Below the pieces are notes generated by a model that had not been told where the DNA came from, made no database searches, and saw only the letters and a program-made list of their open reading frames with translations. This document shows positions 45,891-54,599 of a stretch of DNA of 64,000 nt, in pieces (positions within the stretch are counted from its first letter, which is position 1; the number at the start of each line of letters is the position of its first letter). The DNA lies in the NCBI RefSeq assembly GCF_026340655.1, contig NZ_JAPEOZ010000001.1, forward strand, positions 10,168,001-10,232,000, given 5' to 3'. This stretch comes from Streptomyces sp. NBC_01275 (GTDB lineage: Bacteria > Actinomycetota > Actinomycetes > Streptomycetales > Streptomycetaceae). The position numbers and the translations under genes are program-made.

Positions 45891-46187
45891 GGCCGTCGTC
45901 ATCTTCGCGGGTTCGTGTCGTGGGACTGGCCGCAAACGGCCAGCACGAGCAGACGGTCAGGACACCGACGGATCAACCTCCCGTTGACATCCAACCCAGT
46001 CGGGCCAGGTCAGCGTGCTATACACGACTGACTTCGCTGTCCATGATCGATGAGACGCGGGCCTGATGCTGGCCGCACCTCTTCAGGGACACCTCGCCCC
46101 AATTGCCATGAGTCGCAACTCAATCTGTCACCCCGCAGGGTCAGCGGCCGTGCCTCTGAAAGGTCTCATGAGACGGGACAGGAATGC
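45891..46187. other. No gene recognised
   Basis: Short frames of transposon-like debris lie here. Nothing supports a gene. Confidence 0.5.
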
Positions 46188-47190
46188 TCACCCATTGCGG
46201 TGACGGAGGGCCCAGTTCCGGTCGCTCGGCGTCGGCTCCGTCTGCCAACGAGCCCGCAGTACGCCGTCGTTGTCGGGCATGACAGCGGTGAACAGAGGAA
46301 GGCGTTCATCCGCATAAACGGACAAGAGCGCGGCGGCGGGGGCACCGGACATCCGGGCGATCAGCTCGGGGAACGCGCCCTCGTCCGTGATGGCGCTGAA
46401 GACATGGCCGTCATCGTCCTGCCAGACGGCTTCGATGATTCCCTCGGTGGGGAGGGCTCCCAGGACGGCGTCGACGTCGCAGGACAAGGGAGGCCAGACA
46501 GCCAGGCGGGCCCGGGGTGCCAGACCGGCGCGCACCGTGTCGACGGTGTCGCGGGTGAGGTGGTGCCATCGTGAGGCGCCTTCGAGATACGTCTCCTCCA
46601 GGATTCCGGCGCTGCCGTCGCCGACTGCCCGGTGCAGGCAGGCCCAGAAGTCATCGTCGCCGGGCCGCTGGACGCCTTCCTCGTCGGCCTCGAAGGCATA
46701 CGGCGAGGCGTCCAGGCGTTCCGGGAACAGCCCGAGCTCGCGGGTGCGGGCCAGCGCTTCCGCGCAGGGCCGGCTGCTGCTGATGTAGAGGTACTGGTCC
46801 CACCCCACGTGGACCGCGAACATGCTCTCCTCCTCCAGGCGGCACCAGGCGCCGTTGTCGCGCAGCATGGCCCGCACCAGCTCCAGCGCGGATGCCGAGC
46901 GACACCTCAGCCCCGTCGTGGAAGCCGGTCGGGCCGAACGGGAAGAGCCCCTCCAGCCCAAAACCGTCCACGGGAGGCTCGACGCCGAAGTGCGCGAGGC
47001 ACGGAACCTGCGGTTCGCGGACGGCCAGGTGACCGATGCCGGTGTCCCCGGCGAATGCTGCGACGGCCTGAAGATACGCCGCCTCGACCTCGCCGTGGTC
47101 GCTGAAGACGTCCTCGGGGCCGGTGTAACGCCCCTGTCCGTCGCGATCGGCGGGGTCGTACTTGGAGACGCGGTAAACGTAGGTCAGCAC
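46188..47190 (-). pseudogene. Conserved actinobacterial protein of ~330 residues, split by a one-base frameshift
   Basis: The first part (MLTYVYRVSKYDPADRDGQGRYTGPEDVFSDHGEVEAAYLQ ... FHDGAEVSL) and the second part (SALELVRAMLRDNGAWCRLEEESMFAVHVGWDQYLYI ... TPSDRNWAL) read as one protein if a single base near 46,896 is removed. Comparable Streptomyces proteins are annotated as RNA-binding, but the function is not established. Both halves retain good coding bias, so the frameshift is recent, or it is a sequencing error. The start at 47190 has no strong RBS. Confidence 0.75.
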
Positions 47191-47310
47191 AGCCCCAGCT
47201 TCGCCTGGCGCGGGTCCGGCGGCGAACCCGGGGCCACCGGCATCGGCAGACCGCGCAGCTGTGCCTCCTGCTCGGCCCGGTCGACCGCGGTACGTCTCGG
47301 CGCCGACGCA

Positions 47311-47346
47311 CCGGCACCGGCACAGGCACAGGCACAGGCACAGGCA
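47311..47346. repeat. Six-copy hexanucleotide repeat
   Basis: CCGGCA occurs twice, followed by CAGGCA four times, in the gap between the frameshifted gene and the Rv1733c-like gene. It is a variable-number candidate with no evident coding role. Confidence 0.88.
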
Positions 47347-47545
47347 AGGATCACTCGTTCCATCGAAGTCGGGTCTTTTCGGCGCAGGGGGACACGCGCC
47401 TTCGCAGCCCAGCCCGGTGCGCGCCTTCGTTTCGGGGCAGGGACCGAACGATCTGTGGAGCTTTGCGCCCGGGGGCGAGCCAGGTCATGGACACGCAGGA
47501 AGGCTCCGGGCCGCTCTCGGCCTGGAGCCCGGATCCGTCGTGCGG

Positions 47546-48130
47546 TCAGCTGGTCTTGTGGCCCCATCGTGGTCCCACCTGGTCCCATTCCCTGCCCCAC
47601 TCGTCGACGCGGCGCCGGTCGAGCCGCCACCGGGCGACCGCTCCGGCACCGAACACCAGGCCGGCGAGACCGGCCGCGGCCGCGGCGCCCAGGAGACCCG
47701 ATTCGATCGTCGCCTCCGTGGAGCTCGGCGGCGCGGCGGTGAGACGGCCTTGGCCGTCCTGCCAGACCGTGACCCTGGATCCGGCCTTGCGGCCCGTGTC
47801 CACCAGGGTTTTGCCGGTGCGGGTCGAGCCGTCGGCCGTCGTCCAGCGCACGGTCGTCATCCGGCGATCGGAGGTTCCACCGACCGTGGCGGCCCTGGGG
47901 GAGGGGACGTCGTTCAGGAGCACGGCCCGGACGGACTGCCGCTCGGTTCGCTGGCGCGCGAACACCGCGTCCGCCGCATGAGCGGTCACCAGTCCGGCGA
48001 CCGAGCCGCCCACGGCGAAGACCATCCAGACGGCCAGCACGATCCAGGCCTCGACGATGTCATCGCGTCGCCGTAGCGGGTTGCTGCGCCACCGCCACAA
48101 CCGCTTCTTCGCGTACGTGTCCCTGGGCAT
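47546..48130 (-). CDS. Rv1733c-like two-helix membrane protein
   Basis: This 194-residue protein begins MPRDTYAKKRLWRWRSNPLRRRDDIVEAWIVLAVWMVFAVGG. One membrane helix lies at residues ~27-48 and a second near 145-165 (LLGAAAAAGLAGLVFGAGAVA), with an extracytoplasmic domain between. This matches the family of M. tuberculosis Rv1733c, a DosR-regulon antigen. The ATG at 48130 follows GGAGGAGG. Two DevR-like palindromes at 48,220-48,265 lie upstream, shared with the divergent nitroreductase relic. The role is unknown. Confidence 0.82.
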   Translation of the reverse strand: MPRDTYAKKRLWRWRSNPLRRRDDIVEAWIVLAVWMVFAVGGSVAGLVTAHAADAVFARQRTERQSVRAVLLNDVPSPRAATVGGTSDRRMTTVRWTTADGSTRTGKTLVDTGRKAGSRVTVWQDGQGRLTAAPPSSTEATIESGLLGAAAAAGLAGLVFGAGAVARWRLDRRRVDEWGREWDQVGPRWGHKTS

Positions 48131-48219
48131 CGGTCCGCACCTCCTCCTCGTCGTGGTGACCTTTCCGACGGTGACAGTCGAGGCCGTGCCGTGACATGGG
48201 CCGACCAGGCGCCGTCGCA

Positions 48220-48265
48220 GGGCCGCTCGGGACCAACTCCACCGTCGGAAAGGGCCGTTCGGCCC
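48220..48265. promoter_or_regulatory. DevR-like palindrome pair in a divergent promoter
   Basis: GGGCCGTTCGGCCC (48252-48265) is a perfect motif. GGGCCGCTCGGGAC (48220-48233) matches 10 of 12 fixed positions and begins 32 bp away, three helical turns. They sit between the Rv1733c-like gene and the Acg relic. Confidence 0.65.
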
Positions 48266-48387
48266 CAGAGTCCGCGGCCCGCCCGGAGCCCCGCCCAGGG
48301 CTTTCGGCCCCTGCCGCGGGTGAGGCGCGGTGCTCGTGCTCGTAGGACACGACCAGTTGTCCGACGCCCACACGCGAGGAGCGCATC

Positions 48388-48879
48388 ATGGCGAGCACCG
48401 CGTTCGGCGCCGCGCTCGCTGACTTCGAGGTGCGCGCCGGTCCTGAAAGGGGCATGCGCCACGCGGACCCCGCGGGCCGGGCAGTGCTCCTCACTGTCGG
48501 GGCCCGCGTGTTCAACCTCCGGGTCGCGCTGGACCACTCCGGCTGGTCACCGGTCACCGGTCACCCGTCACCCGTCTGCGGAGCGCGGACCTCTACGAGG
48601 CGATCCGGAGCCGGCGCTTCTCCGACGAGGGCGACCGAACACGACCGTGGAGGCGGCTGGCTGTGCGCCGGACAGGCCCTTGAGCACGGGCGGCTCGTCG
48701 CGACGGCATACGGCGTGCGCGCGTCCGTGATGCATCAGGCCGTCGCATGGTCCGATCCGCGCGACGCCCTGGCGGGTGCTCCCGACGGCCGTGCACATCG
48801 TCAGCCGCTCATACGCCTCGGACTACGGCCCGGAGGGGTCGGCCGCCCCCGTCGCACACCGGGTCAGGATCTGCGGTAG
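48388..48879 (+). pseudogene. Acg-family nitroreductase relic
   Basis: A good RBS (GAGGAG) and ATG start MASTAFGAALADFEV, then MRHADPAGRAVLLTVGARVFNLRVALDHSGW matches the middle of Acg-type FMN nitroreductases. A piece in another frame (RSADLYEAIRSRRFSDEGDR) continues the homology, and the end (ATAYGVRASVMHQAVAW ... LIRLGLRPGGVGRPRRT) returns in the first frame. The N-terminal HNTQPW motif and much of the middle are missing. M. tuberculosis Acg (Rv2032) belongs to the DosR regulon, consistent with the flanking sites. Confidence 0.7.
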
Positions 48880-48913
48880 GCCGCCCGGCTACCGGCGACA
48901 CCGTCGAGCCGGC

Positions 48914-49306
48914 TCAGTCGTCGACAGCGGAGACCGACTCCGCGACCGGCGTCCCGGCCAGGTCGTCGGGCCACCGGGAGTGGATGTCGAAGGCGCCGGC
49001 CAGGCCCGTGCAGCGGAGGGTCCGCAGGAACCGGGCGCTGTCCGTGACCAGCCGCAGCCGGCCGTGCCGGGCCCGCGCCCGCCTCAGCGCCCGGCACAGC
49101 ATGCCCAGGCCGGTGCAGTCCATGAAGGACACGGGACGCAGGTCCAGCACCAGATCAGGGCGCGGACCGGCGGTCAGCGTGTCCAGGCGCGCCGTGAGCG
49201 CGGGCACGGCCAGGAGGTCGATCTCGCCCTGCAGGGTCACGACGATCGCGCCACCGACCGTGTGATGCGTTGGGTACGGCGTGGACCTCGTGTGGTGAGC
49301 GGCCAT
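48914..49306 (-). CDS. STAS-domain anti-sigma factor antagonist
   Basis: This 130-residue SpoIIAA-like protein has a core running from VVTLQGEIDLLAVPALTARLDTL to LDLRPVSFMDCTGLGMLCRALRRARARHGRL. The usual phospho-acceptor motif is D-S-T/S-G; here it is Asp-Cys-Thr-Gly, so phosphorylation, if any, would fall on Thr. The gene is divergent from the alcohol dehydrogenase, with two DevR-like sites in between. The start at 49306 (MAAHHTRSTPYP) follows GGGAG-like sequence. It would bind an anti-sigma kinase in the stress cascade. Confidence 0.9.
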   Translation of the reverse strand: MAAHHTRSTPYPTHHTVGGAIVVTLQGEIDLLAVPALTARLDTLTAGPRPDLVLDLRPVSFMDCTGLGMLCRALRRARARHGRLRLVTDSARFLRTLRCTGLAGAFDIHSRWPDDLAGTPVAESVSAVDD

Positions 49307-49342
49307 GGGGAGAGCAAAGCGGTGCCGGCGGGGTGCGCGGAA

Positions 49343-49380
49343 GGGCCGTTCGGTCCCGGGTCGGCGGGCCCGACCGGGCC
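49343..49380. promoter_or_regulatory. DevR-like palindrome pair between STAS and alcohol dehydrogenase genes
   Basis: GGGCCGTTCGGTCC (49343-49356, one mismatch) and the variant GGCCCGACCGGGCC (49367-49380) start 24 bp apart in the divergent promoter. Confidence 0.6.
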
Positions 49381-49540
49381 TTTCTTCCCGGTCGCGGACG
49401 GAGACGACCGTCCGGCGGGCGATGGGGGCCGGACGGCCCAAGCGGATCAGGCGATCGATGGACAAGCTGGATGTGTGGGGCAGTCTCGGCAGCCGAACGG
49501 CGGCCGAGCGACAGCCGGACAAAGGATGGTGAGGAGCGTC

Positions 49541-50611
49541 ATGAAAGGCTTCGTCTTCCACGGCCCCGGGCAGTCCGCCTGGGAGGAGGTCCCGGACCCA
49601 GCCGTCAAGGAGCCCACCGATGCCATCGTGCGGGTCGGCGCCGTCACCATCTGCGGCACGGACCTGCATATTCTCAAGGGCGATGTACCCGAGGTGCGCC
49701 CGGGCACGGTCCTGGGCCACGAGGCCGTCGGCGAGATCGTGGAGGTCGGCAGCGACGTCCGGACCGTACGTCCGGGCGACCGCGTGCTGGTGTCCTGCAT
49801 CAGCGCCTGCGGCCGCTGCCGCTACTGCCGTGAGGCCGCCTACGGCCAGTGCCGGGGCGGTGGAGGCTGGATCCTCGGCCACCTGATCGACGGGACCCAG
49901 GCCGAGTACGTCCGCGTCCCCTACGCCGACCTGTCCGTGCACGCGCTGCCCGGCGCGGTGGAGAGCAAGGACGCCGTCCTGCTGGCGGACATCTTCCCGA
50001 CCTCCTACGAGGTGGGCGTCCTCAACGGGCACGTCCGCCCGGGCGACACCGTCGCCGTCGTCGGGGCCGGCCCCATCGGTCTCGCGGCGATCGCCACGGC
50101 GCGCCTGTTCGCGCCCGAGCGGATCGTCGCCGTCGACCTGGCCGCGTCCCGGCTGGAGGCCGCCAAACGGCTCGGCGCCGACGCCGTGGCCGACGCCGCT
50201 GAGGACCCCGAGCAACTGATCGCCGATCTGACCGACGGGCTCGGCGCGGACGTGGTCATCGAGGCGGTCGGCGTGCCGGAGAGTTTCGAGCTGTGCACCC
50301 GCATGGTGCGGCCCGGCGGTCACGTGGCCAACGTCGGCGTTCACGGCAGGCCCGCGACCCTCCACCTGGAAGACCTGTGGATCAAGAACATCACCATCAC
50401 CACGGGCCTGGTCGACACCCGCTCCACGCCCACCCTGCTGCGCATGGCCGCCGCGGGCCGGCTGCCCACCACGCAGCTGGTCACCCACACCTTCCCGCTG
50501 GATCACATGGAGGAGGCGTACGACGTCTTCGCCCGGGCCGCCGAAACCGGCGCCCTCAAGGTGGTGCTCGGCGGGCAGTCGCACGAGGAAGTCGCCGTCC
50601 GGGCGGCCTGA
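49541..50611 (+). CDS. Zinc-dependent alcohol dehydrogenase
   Basis: This 356-residue medium-chain dehydrogenase has catalytic zinc ligands Cys in TICGTDLHIL and the GHEAVGEIVEVG motif. Its structural zinc cluster is CGRCRYCREAAYGQC and its NAD motif VAVVGAGPIGLAAIATARLF. It probably oxidises or reduces a small alcohol/aldehyde and recycles NADH. The ATG follows GGTGAGGAG. It lies downstream of two DevR-like sites and 19 bp before the HTH-PNPOx gene, so the pair may form a small low-oxygen operon closed by the hairpin at 51,324. Confidence 0.93.
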   Translation: MKGFVFHGPGQSAWEEVPDPAVKEPTDAIVRVGAVTICGTDLHILKGDVPEVRPGTVLGHEAVGEIVEVGSDVRTVRPGDRVLVSCISACGRCRYCREAAYGQCRGGGGWILGHLIDGTQAEYVRVPYADLSVHALPGAVESKDAVLLADIFPTSYEVGVLNGHVRPGDTVAVVGAGPIGLAAIATARLFAPERIVAVDLAASRLEAAKRLGADAVADAAEDPEQLIADLTDGLGADVVIEAVGVPESFELCTRMVRPGGHVANVGVHGRPATLHLEDLWIKNITITTGLVDTRSTPTLLRMAAAGRLPTTQLVTHTFPLDHMEEAYDVFARAAETGALKVVLGGQSHEEVAVRAA

Positions 50612-50630
50612 CGAGAGGACATGACGGGCC

Positions 50631-51305
50631 ATGACCGAACAGACGAAGGCGAACGGGACGGAGAGCGCGCCCTCGGGCGACCTGGGCCGCCGACTCGCCG
50701 CACGCCGGTTCCGACTCGGGCTGACGCGAGAGGAGACGGCCGCTCGAGCGGGCATGGCGCCCAGCTATGTGGCGCACCTGGAGCAGCACCCCGATGCCGC
50801 GCCGAGCAGCGGTGCGCTGCTCGCGCTGGCGGCAGTTCTGCAGACGACGGTCTCGGCGCTCACCGGAGGCGACGCCGATGTGCCGCCTGGTCCCGGACGG
50901 GCCGGCCGTGCCCCCGAGTTCACCGAGCTGGGCAGGACCGAGTGTGCTGAGCTGTTGTCGACGCACGGTGTGGGCAGGCTCGCGGTGTCCACGACTCAAG
51001 GGCCGGTGATCGTCCCGGTCAACTACAGCGTCGTCGATGACACGATCGTCTTCCGGACCGCCGAGGGCGCGACGCCGTCCCTGGCGTCCGGCTGCCAGGT
51101 CGCCTTCGAGGTCGACCGCATAGACGACGCGTTCAGCCAGGGATGGAGTGTGCTGGTGCGCGGCCGCGCGCGCACGGTGACGGACCTGGACGAGAAGAGG
51201 CGACTCGCGAAGCAGGAGTACAGCGGGCCGTGGGCCGGAGGCCGGCGCGACCTGTGGGTGCGCATCGAGCCGTACGCCGTCACGGGACGCCGGATCGTGG
51301 TCTGA
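50631..51305 (+). CDS. XRE-type HTH fused to a PNPOx-fold flavin-binding domain
   Basis: This 224-residue protein has an N-terminal Cro/C1 helix-turn-helix (LGRRLAARRFRLGLTREETAARAGMAPSYVAHLE). Residues ~95-220 form a pyridoxamine-phosphate-oxidase-like split barrel (ELLSTHGVGRLAVSTTQGPVIVPVNYSVVDDTIVFRTAEG ... GWSVLVRGRA). The fusion suggests a flavin- or F420-responsive regulator, though the barrel could be an enzyme. It is probably co-transcribed with the alcohol dehydrogenase. Two more PNPOx-fold proteins without HTH lie just downstream. Confidence 0.9.
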   Translation: MTEQTKANGTESAPSGDLGRRLAARRFRLGLTREETAARAGMAPSYVAHLEQHPDAAPSSGALLALAAVLQTTVSALTGGDADVPPGPGRAGRAPEFTELGRTECAELLSTHGVGRLAVSTTQGPVIVPVNYSVVDDTIVFRTAEGATPSLASGCQVAFEVDRIDDAFSQGWSVLVRGRARTVTDLDEKRRLAKQEYSGPWAGGRRDLWVRIEPYAVTGRRIVV

Positions 51306-51323
51306 ACAGGGACTTTCTCAGGC

Positions 51324-51350
51324 GGGCCAGGGACCGATGGTCCCTGGCCC
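51324..51350 (+). terminator. Strong terminator hairpin
   Basis: GGGCCAGGGACC-GAT-GGTCCCTGGCCC is a perfect 12-bp stem with a 3-nt loop followed by GGGTTTCC, 18 bp after the HTH-PNPOx stop. Confidence 0.85.
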
Positions 51351-51420
51351 GGGTTTCCTCACCGGTTGAGGATGGACCACTACAGGACCGCTTTGTCAGG
51401 TGAGAGACGAGAAAAAGCAG

Positions 51421-51861
51421 ATGGACGCCAACGACGGATTCCGCGAACTCGACCGGCAGGAGTGCCTGCGCCGGCTGGCCAGGGCGCCTGTGGGGCGCAT
51501 CGTCTACACACGGCAGGCGCTGCCCGCCGTCCTGCCGGTCAACTTCGGCCTGGACCAGGACGGCGCGGTGCTGGTGCGCGCGTCGGCCTCCTCGGGACTG
51601 GTGAGGGCGATCGGCGGGGCTGTCGTCGCCTTCGAGGTGGACGAGGTCGACGCCGCCACGAACTCCGGCTGGAGCGTCGTGGTCACGGGAGCGGCCACCC
51701 TTGTGATCGATCTCGCCGAGCATGCACGGCTGCTGCGGACCGGGCCGCGTTCCTGGGCGCCGGCGCCCAAGGAGGTCTTCGTGCGGATCGCCCCGGAGCT
51801 GGTCACCGGACGCGAACTCGTCGGCGGACGCACCCTGTACGGAGTGCACCGCCCCTCCTGA
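51421..51861 (+). CDS. PNPOx-fold flavin/F420-binding protein
   Basis: This 146-residue protein (MDANDGFRELDRQECLRRLARAPVGRIVYTRQALPAVLPVNFGL) is a single split-barrel domain ending FVRIAPELVTGRELVG. Relatives bind FMN, F420 or haem and occur in DosR-type regulons. A GTG at 51400 is an alternative start; neither has a strong RBS. Its promoter lies after the hairpin at 51,324-51,350. The substrate is unknown. Confidence 0.83.
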   Translation: MDANDGFRELDRQECLRRLARAPVGRIVYTRQALPAVLPVNFGLDQDGAVLVRASASSGLVRAIGGAVVAFEVDEVDAATNSGWSVVVTGAATLVIDLAEHARLLRTGPRSWAPAPKEVFVRIAPELVTGRELVGGRTLYGVHRPS

Positions 51862-52048
51862 ACTCCGATCTCCGCGCTCTCGCGCGCCGACGCACGCACC
51901 GCGCCGCCCTCCCCGGCACGCAATCAGCACCTCGACGTCAGGGCGGACTTCCGCACGATCCGTGCCGCCCCCGCGGACGAACTGCCGGCAGCGACCCAGG
52001 AGGTCGTCGAGGCCGTCGTCGGAGCCCACCGCGTACACGCCTGAGGGG

Positions 52049-52543
52049 TCAGAACGACGGGGACGGATCGTGGGCTGTGAGGCGGACTCCGGTGATCAGA
52101 TCGGGACTGATGCGGACTGCGTGATCCATCCTCTGTGACACCCACGGACGCAACAAGGCCTGGTAGTGGGCCAGTTCCCGTAGATCGGTGACCAGCCGCG
52201 CATAGCCCGTGACGACCACGCTCCATCCGAGGTGGGTGTCGGGGTCGATGTCGTCGGCCTCGTAGGCGACGACGGCCCCCTCGCCCCCGGTCTGCCGGGC
52301 GTACCGGGTCAGCGTGGCGTCACCGTGGGTGCGGATGACGATGTCGCCGTCGATCAGCACGTGGTTGACCGGCCGGACGGTCGGCAGCGCGTGCCGGGTG
52401 AAGACGATCCGCCCCAGGGACACGCTGCCCAGGAGCCGCAGCGCCTCGGCGCCGTCCAGCTCGACACTCCTCCGCGGTTCCGGGGCGTGGGACGGGTGGT
52501 CGTCGTCGGCCATGGCAGGTATCCGTATCGTCGGGTCACTCAC
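52049..52543 (-). CDS. PNPOx-fold flavin/F420-binding protein
   Basis: This 164-residue split-barrel protein (LDGAEALRLLGSVSLGRIVFTRHALPTVRPVNHVL ... GWSVVVTGYARLV) is a diverged paralogue of the protein at 51,421. The GTG at 52543 follows GGGAGACGG. A later ATG at 52513 is possible. A perfect DevR-like palindrome lies 73 bp upstream (52,616-52,629), indicating hypoxia-type control. Confidence 0.85.
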   Translation of the reverse strand: MSDPTIRIPAMADDDHPSHAPEPRRSVELDGAEALRLLGSVSLGRIVFTRHALPTVRPVNHVLIDGDIVIRTHGDATLTRYARQTGGEGAVVAYEADDIDPDTHLGWSVVVTGYARLVTDLRELAHYQALLRPWVSQRMDHAVRISPDLITGVRLTAHDPSPSF

Positions 52544-52615
52544 AGTTATCCGTCTCCCGCCGCCTCATGTGGGCCTGACCGGGCCATTCGAACCGTGCCG
52601 GAGTCTCTCGCGCCA

Positions 52616-52629
52616 GGGCCGTTCGGCCC
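52616..52629. promoter_or_regulatory. Perfect DevR-like palindrome upstream of the PNPOx gene
   Basis: GGGCCGTTCGGCCC is identical to the site at 48,252. A degraded copy, GGGCCATTCGAACC (52581-52594), begins 35 bp away toward the gene. Confidence 0.65.
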
Positions 52630-52815
52630 AGGTCCGCGTCCGGTGGTCCCTGCCGTGCACGGCAGGCCGCGCGGCCACGTGAACGGAGCGACACCGCGGG
52701 GGATCGGTGCCGCTCCTGCCTCCAGTGTCTCTCGGACCGCTCCCTTCCCTCCAGGTGCCGATGGTCCCCGGCGTCAAGGCCGGACGTCCCTGGCACCCCT
52801 GGCATCCCTGGCGTC

Positions 52816-54387
52816 CTACCGGCGGTGCATGGTCTCCAGCGCAGCCGCCAGTACGTGGGGGTCGTGGTGGCCCTTGTAGACCTCCGGCGGGTGCTCGTCC
52901 AGCTTCAGCAGCTGCGCCACAGCCGCCCAGGCGGTGCGTACGGAGTACTCGACGGTGAAGACGACGTCGTCGGGCACCTCGGCGAACTGCCCGATGAAGG
53001 CGAGGTTGACCGACCCCTCCGGGACGACCTTGGGCCGGTCGGCGCGGCGACGGGCCAGGAACTGGCTGGTGATGTACGGCATCACGCAGGGGACGACGAG
53101 GGAGGTCTCCAGGGCCCGGGCCGCTGTCCGCTCGTCGAAGGGCAGGTGGTGCAGGACCTCCTCGAGGATCTCGCGGCCGGTGCACATCGTCATCGGCTTG
53201 GGCGTGTGGTTGCCCGCACGGCCCGGGAACAGGCCGTAGCCCCACCAGACCCCGACGTCCTCCGGCTGGTCGCGGTAGACGGGCTGGCGGTTGGCGACGA
53301 CGGTGAGCAGCCAGTTGGACTCGGTGAAGGTCATCAGGCCGCCCTTGCCGGTCGGACGGCCGCTGAACTCCTTGAGCGCCTTCAGGAAGGCGGGGTCCTT
53401 CGTGGTGACCGTGAACGACTCCCAGCGGGACTCCTTGACGTGCTTGTCGAAGACGGCCGGGTCGCCGAAGTCCTCGCGTCCGCGGGCCAGCCGGTGCCAC
53501 AGCAGCCAGGCGTCCGAGCGGTGCGGGGCCGGCGGGGGCGCGGAGGTGTGCGAGCCGAGGCTGGAGGCGTCCGTCATGGAGCCGTTGGTGACGAGGACCA
53601 GGTCCTCGGGCGTGACGGCGATCTTCTCGTCCTGGCCGTTCCGGCTCAGGTAGAGGGTCTCGACCGTCCCGCTCCGGATGCCCGGGGTGAACCCGAGGTC
53701 GGTGACATGGCAGCCGGTGTGCACGGTGACCCCGCGTTCGCCCAGCCAGGCCGTCAGCGGCCGCACGATGGAGTCGTACTGGTTGTAGCGGGTCCGGTGG
53801 ATGCCCGACATGGAGGCGAACTCGGAGAACAGGTGGACGAAGCGCCTGAGGTAACGGCGGAACTCGATCGCGCTGTGCCAGGGCTGGAAGGCGAACGTGG
53901 TGCACCACATGAACCAGAAGTTGGTGGTGAAGAAATGCTCGCCGAAGCAGTCGGTGATCCGCTTGCCGTCCAGGCGCCCCTCGGGGGTGGCCAGACAGCG
54001 GACCAGTTCCAGCCGGTCGCGCTCGGAGAATCCCATCGAGGCGGTGTCGACGATCTTGCCGTCCCCGTCGACGAGACGGGCGATGTCGTTCCAGGCGAAG
54101 TCCTCGTGTCCGGCGAGGATCTCCTCGGTCACGGAGACGGAGGGGTCGTCGAGGGTGGGGATGCCGGACAGCAGGTCGTACGTGCAGCGGAACTCGGCCT
54201 CGAACATCCGCCCGCCGCGCATGGTGTAGCCGGCGTCCGGGGTGCCGCCGGCGTCCAGACTGCCGCCGAGGGTCCGCTGCTCCTCGAAGAGGTGGATGTC
54301 GGATCCCTCGAAGCCGCCGTCGCGGATCAGGAACGTCGCCGCGGCCAGTGCCGCGATCCCGCTGCCCACCAGATATGCCTTCGCCAT
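52816..54387 (-). CDS. ohyA: Oleate hydratase (myosin-cross-reactive antigen family)
   Basis: This 523-residue FAD enzyme adds water to the double bond of oleate and related fatty acids. The N-terminal FAD motif KAYLVGSGIAALAAATFLIRDGG, the GGSLDAGGTPDAGYTMRGGRMFE segment and the downstream FWFMWCTTFAFQPWHSA and CMPYITSQFLARR motifs match the family. The start at 54387 follows GAGGAG; an in-frame codon 48 bp upstream is unlikely. It is preceded by two DevR-like sites and probably has its own promoter. Hydration of membrane-derived unsaturated fatty acids would be a stress response. Confidence 0.93.
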   Translation of the reverse strand: MAKAYLVGSGIAALAAATFLIRDGGFEGSDIHLFEEQRTLGGSLDAGGTPDAGYTMRGGRMFEAEFRCTYDLLSGIPTLDDPSVSVTEEILAGHEDFAWNDIARLVDGDGKIVDTASMGFSERDRLELVRCLATPEGRLDGKRITDCFGEHFFTTNFWFMWCTTFAFQPWHSAIEFRRYLRRFVHLFSEFASMSGIHRTRYNQYDSIVRPLTAWLGERGVTVHTGCHVTDLGFTPGIRSGTVETLYLSRNGQDEKIAVTPEDLVLVTNGSMTDASSLGSHTSAPPPAPHRSDAWLLWHRLARGREDFGDPAVFDKHVKESRWESFTVTTKDPAFLKALKEFSGRPTGKGGLMTFTESNWLLTVVANRQPVYRDQPEDVGVWWGYGLFPGRAGNHTPKPMTMCTGREILEEVLHHLPFDERTAARALETSLVVPCVMPYITSQFLARRRADRPKVVPEGSVNLAFIGQFAEVPDDVVFTVEYSVRTAWAAVAQLLKLDEHPPEVYKGHHDPHVLAAALETMHRR

Positions 54388-54464
54388 CACACAACTCCTC
54401 GTTCTCGCCGGTCGATCGGACACCGTGCGTTCCACGGTGTCCTGCGCTGCGGGATCCCGTCAGG

Positions 54465-54499
54465 GGGCCGTTCGGTCACCTCACCGGTCCGTTCGGCCC
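54465..54499. promoter_or_regulatory. DevR-like palindrome pair upstream of the oleate hydratase gene
   Basis: GGGCCGTTCGGTCA (54465-54478) and GGTCCGTTCGGCCC (54486-54499) match at 10 and 11 of 12 fixed positions and start exactly 21 bp apart. Confidence 0.62.
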
Positions 54500-54599
54500 C
54501 CACGGGCGGTCCCGTCGAAGTCGCCGGCGGGCGGCGGGCGGCGGGCGGGCCGGCGGCCCGGTCGGTGGAGCACGACCGACCGGGCCCGCCGACGCCGCG

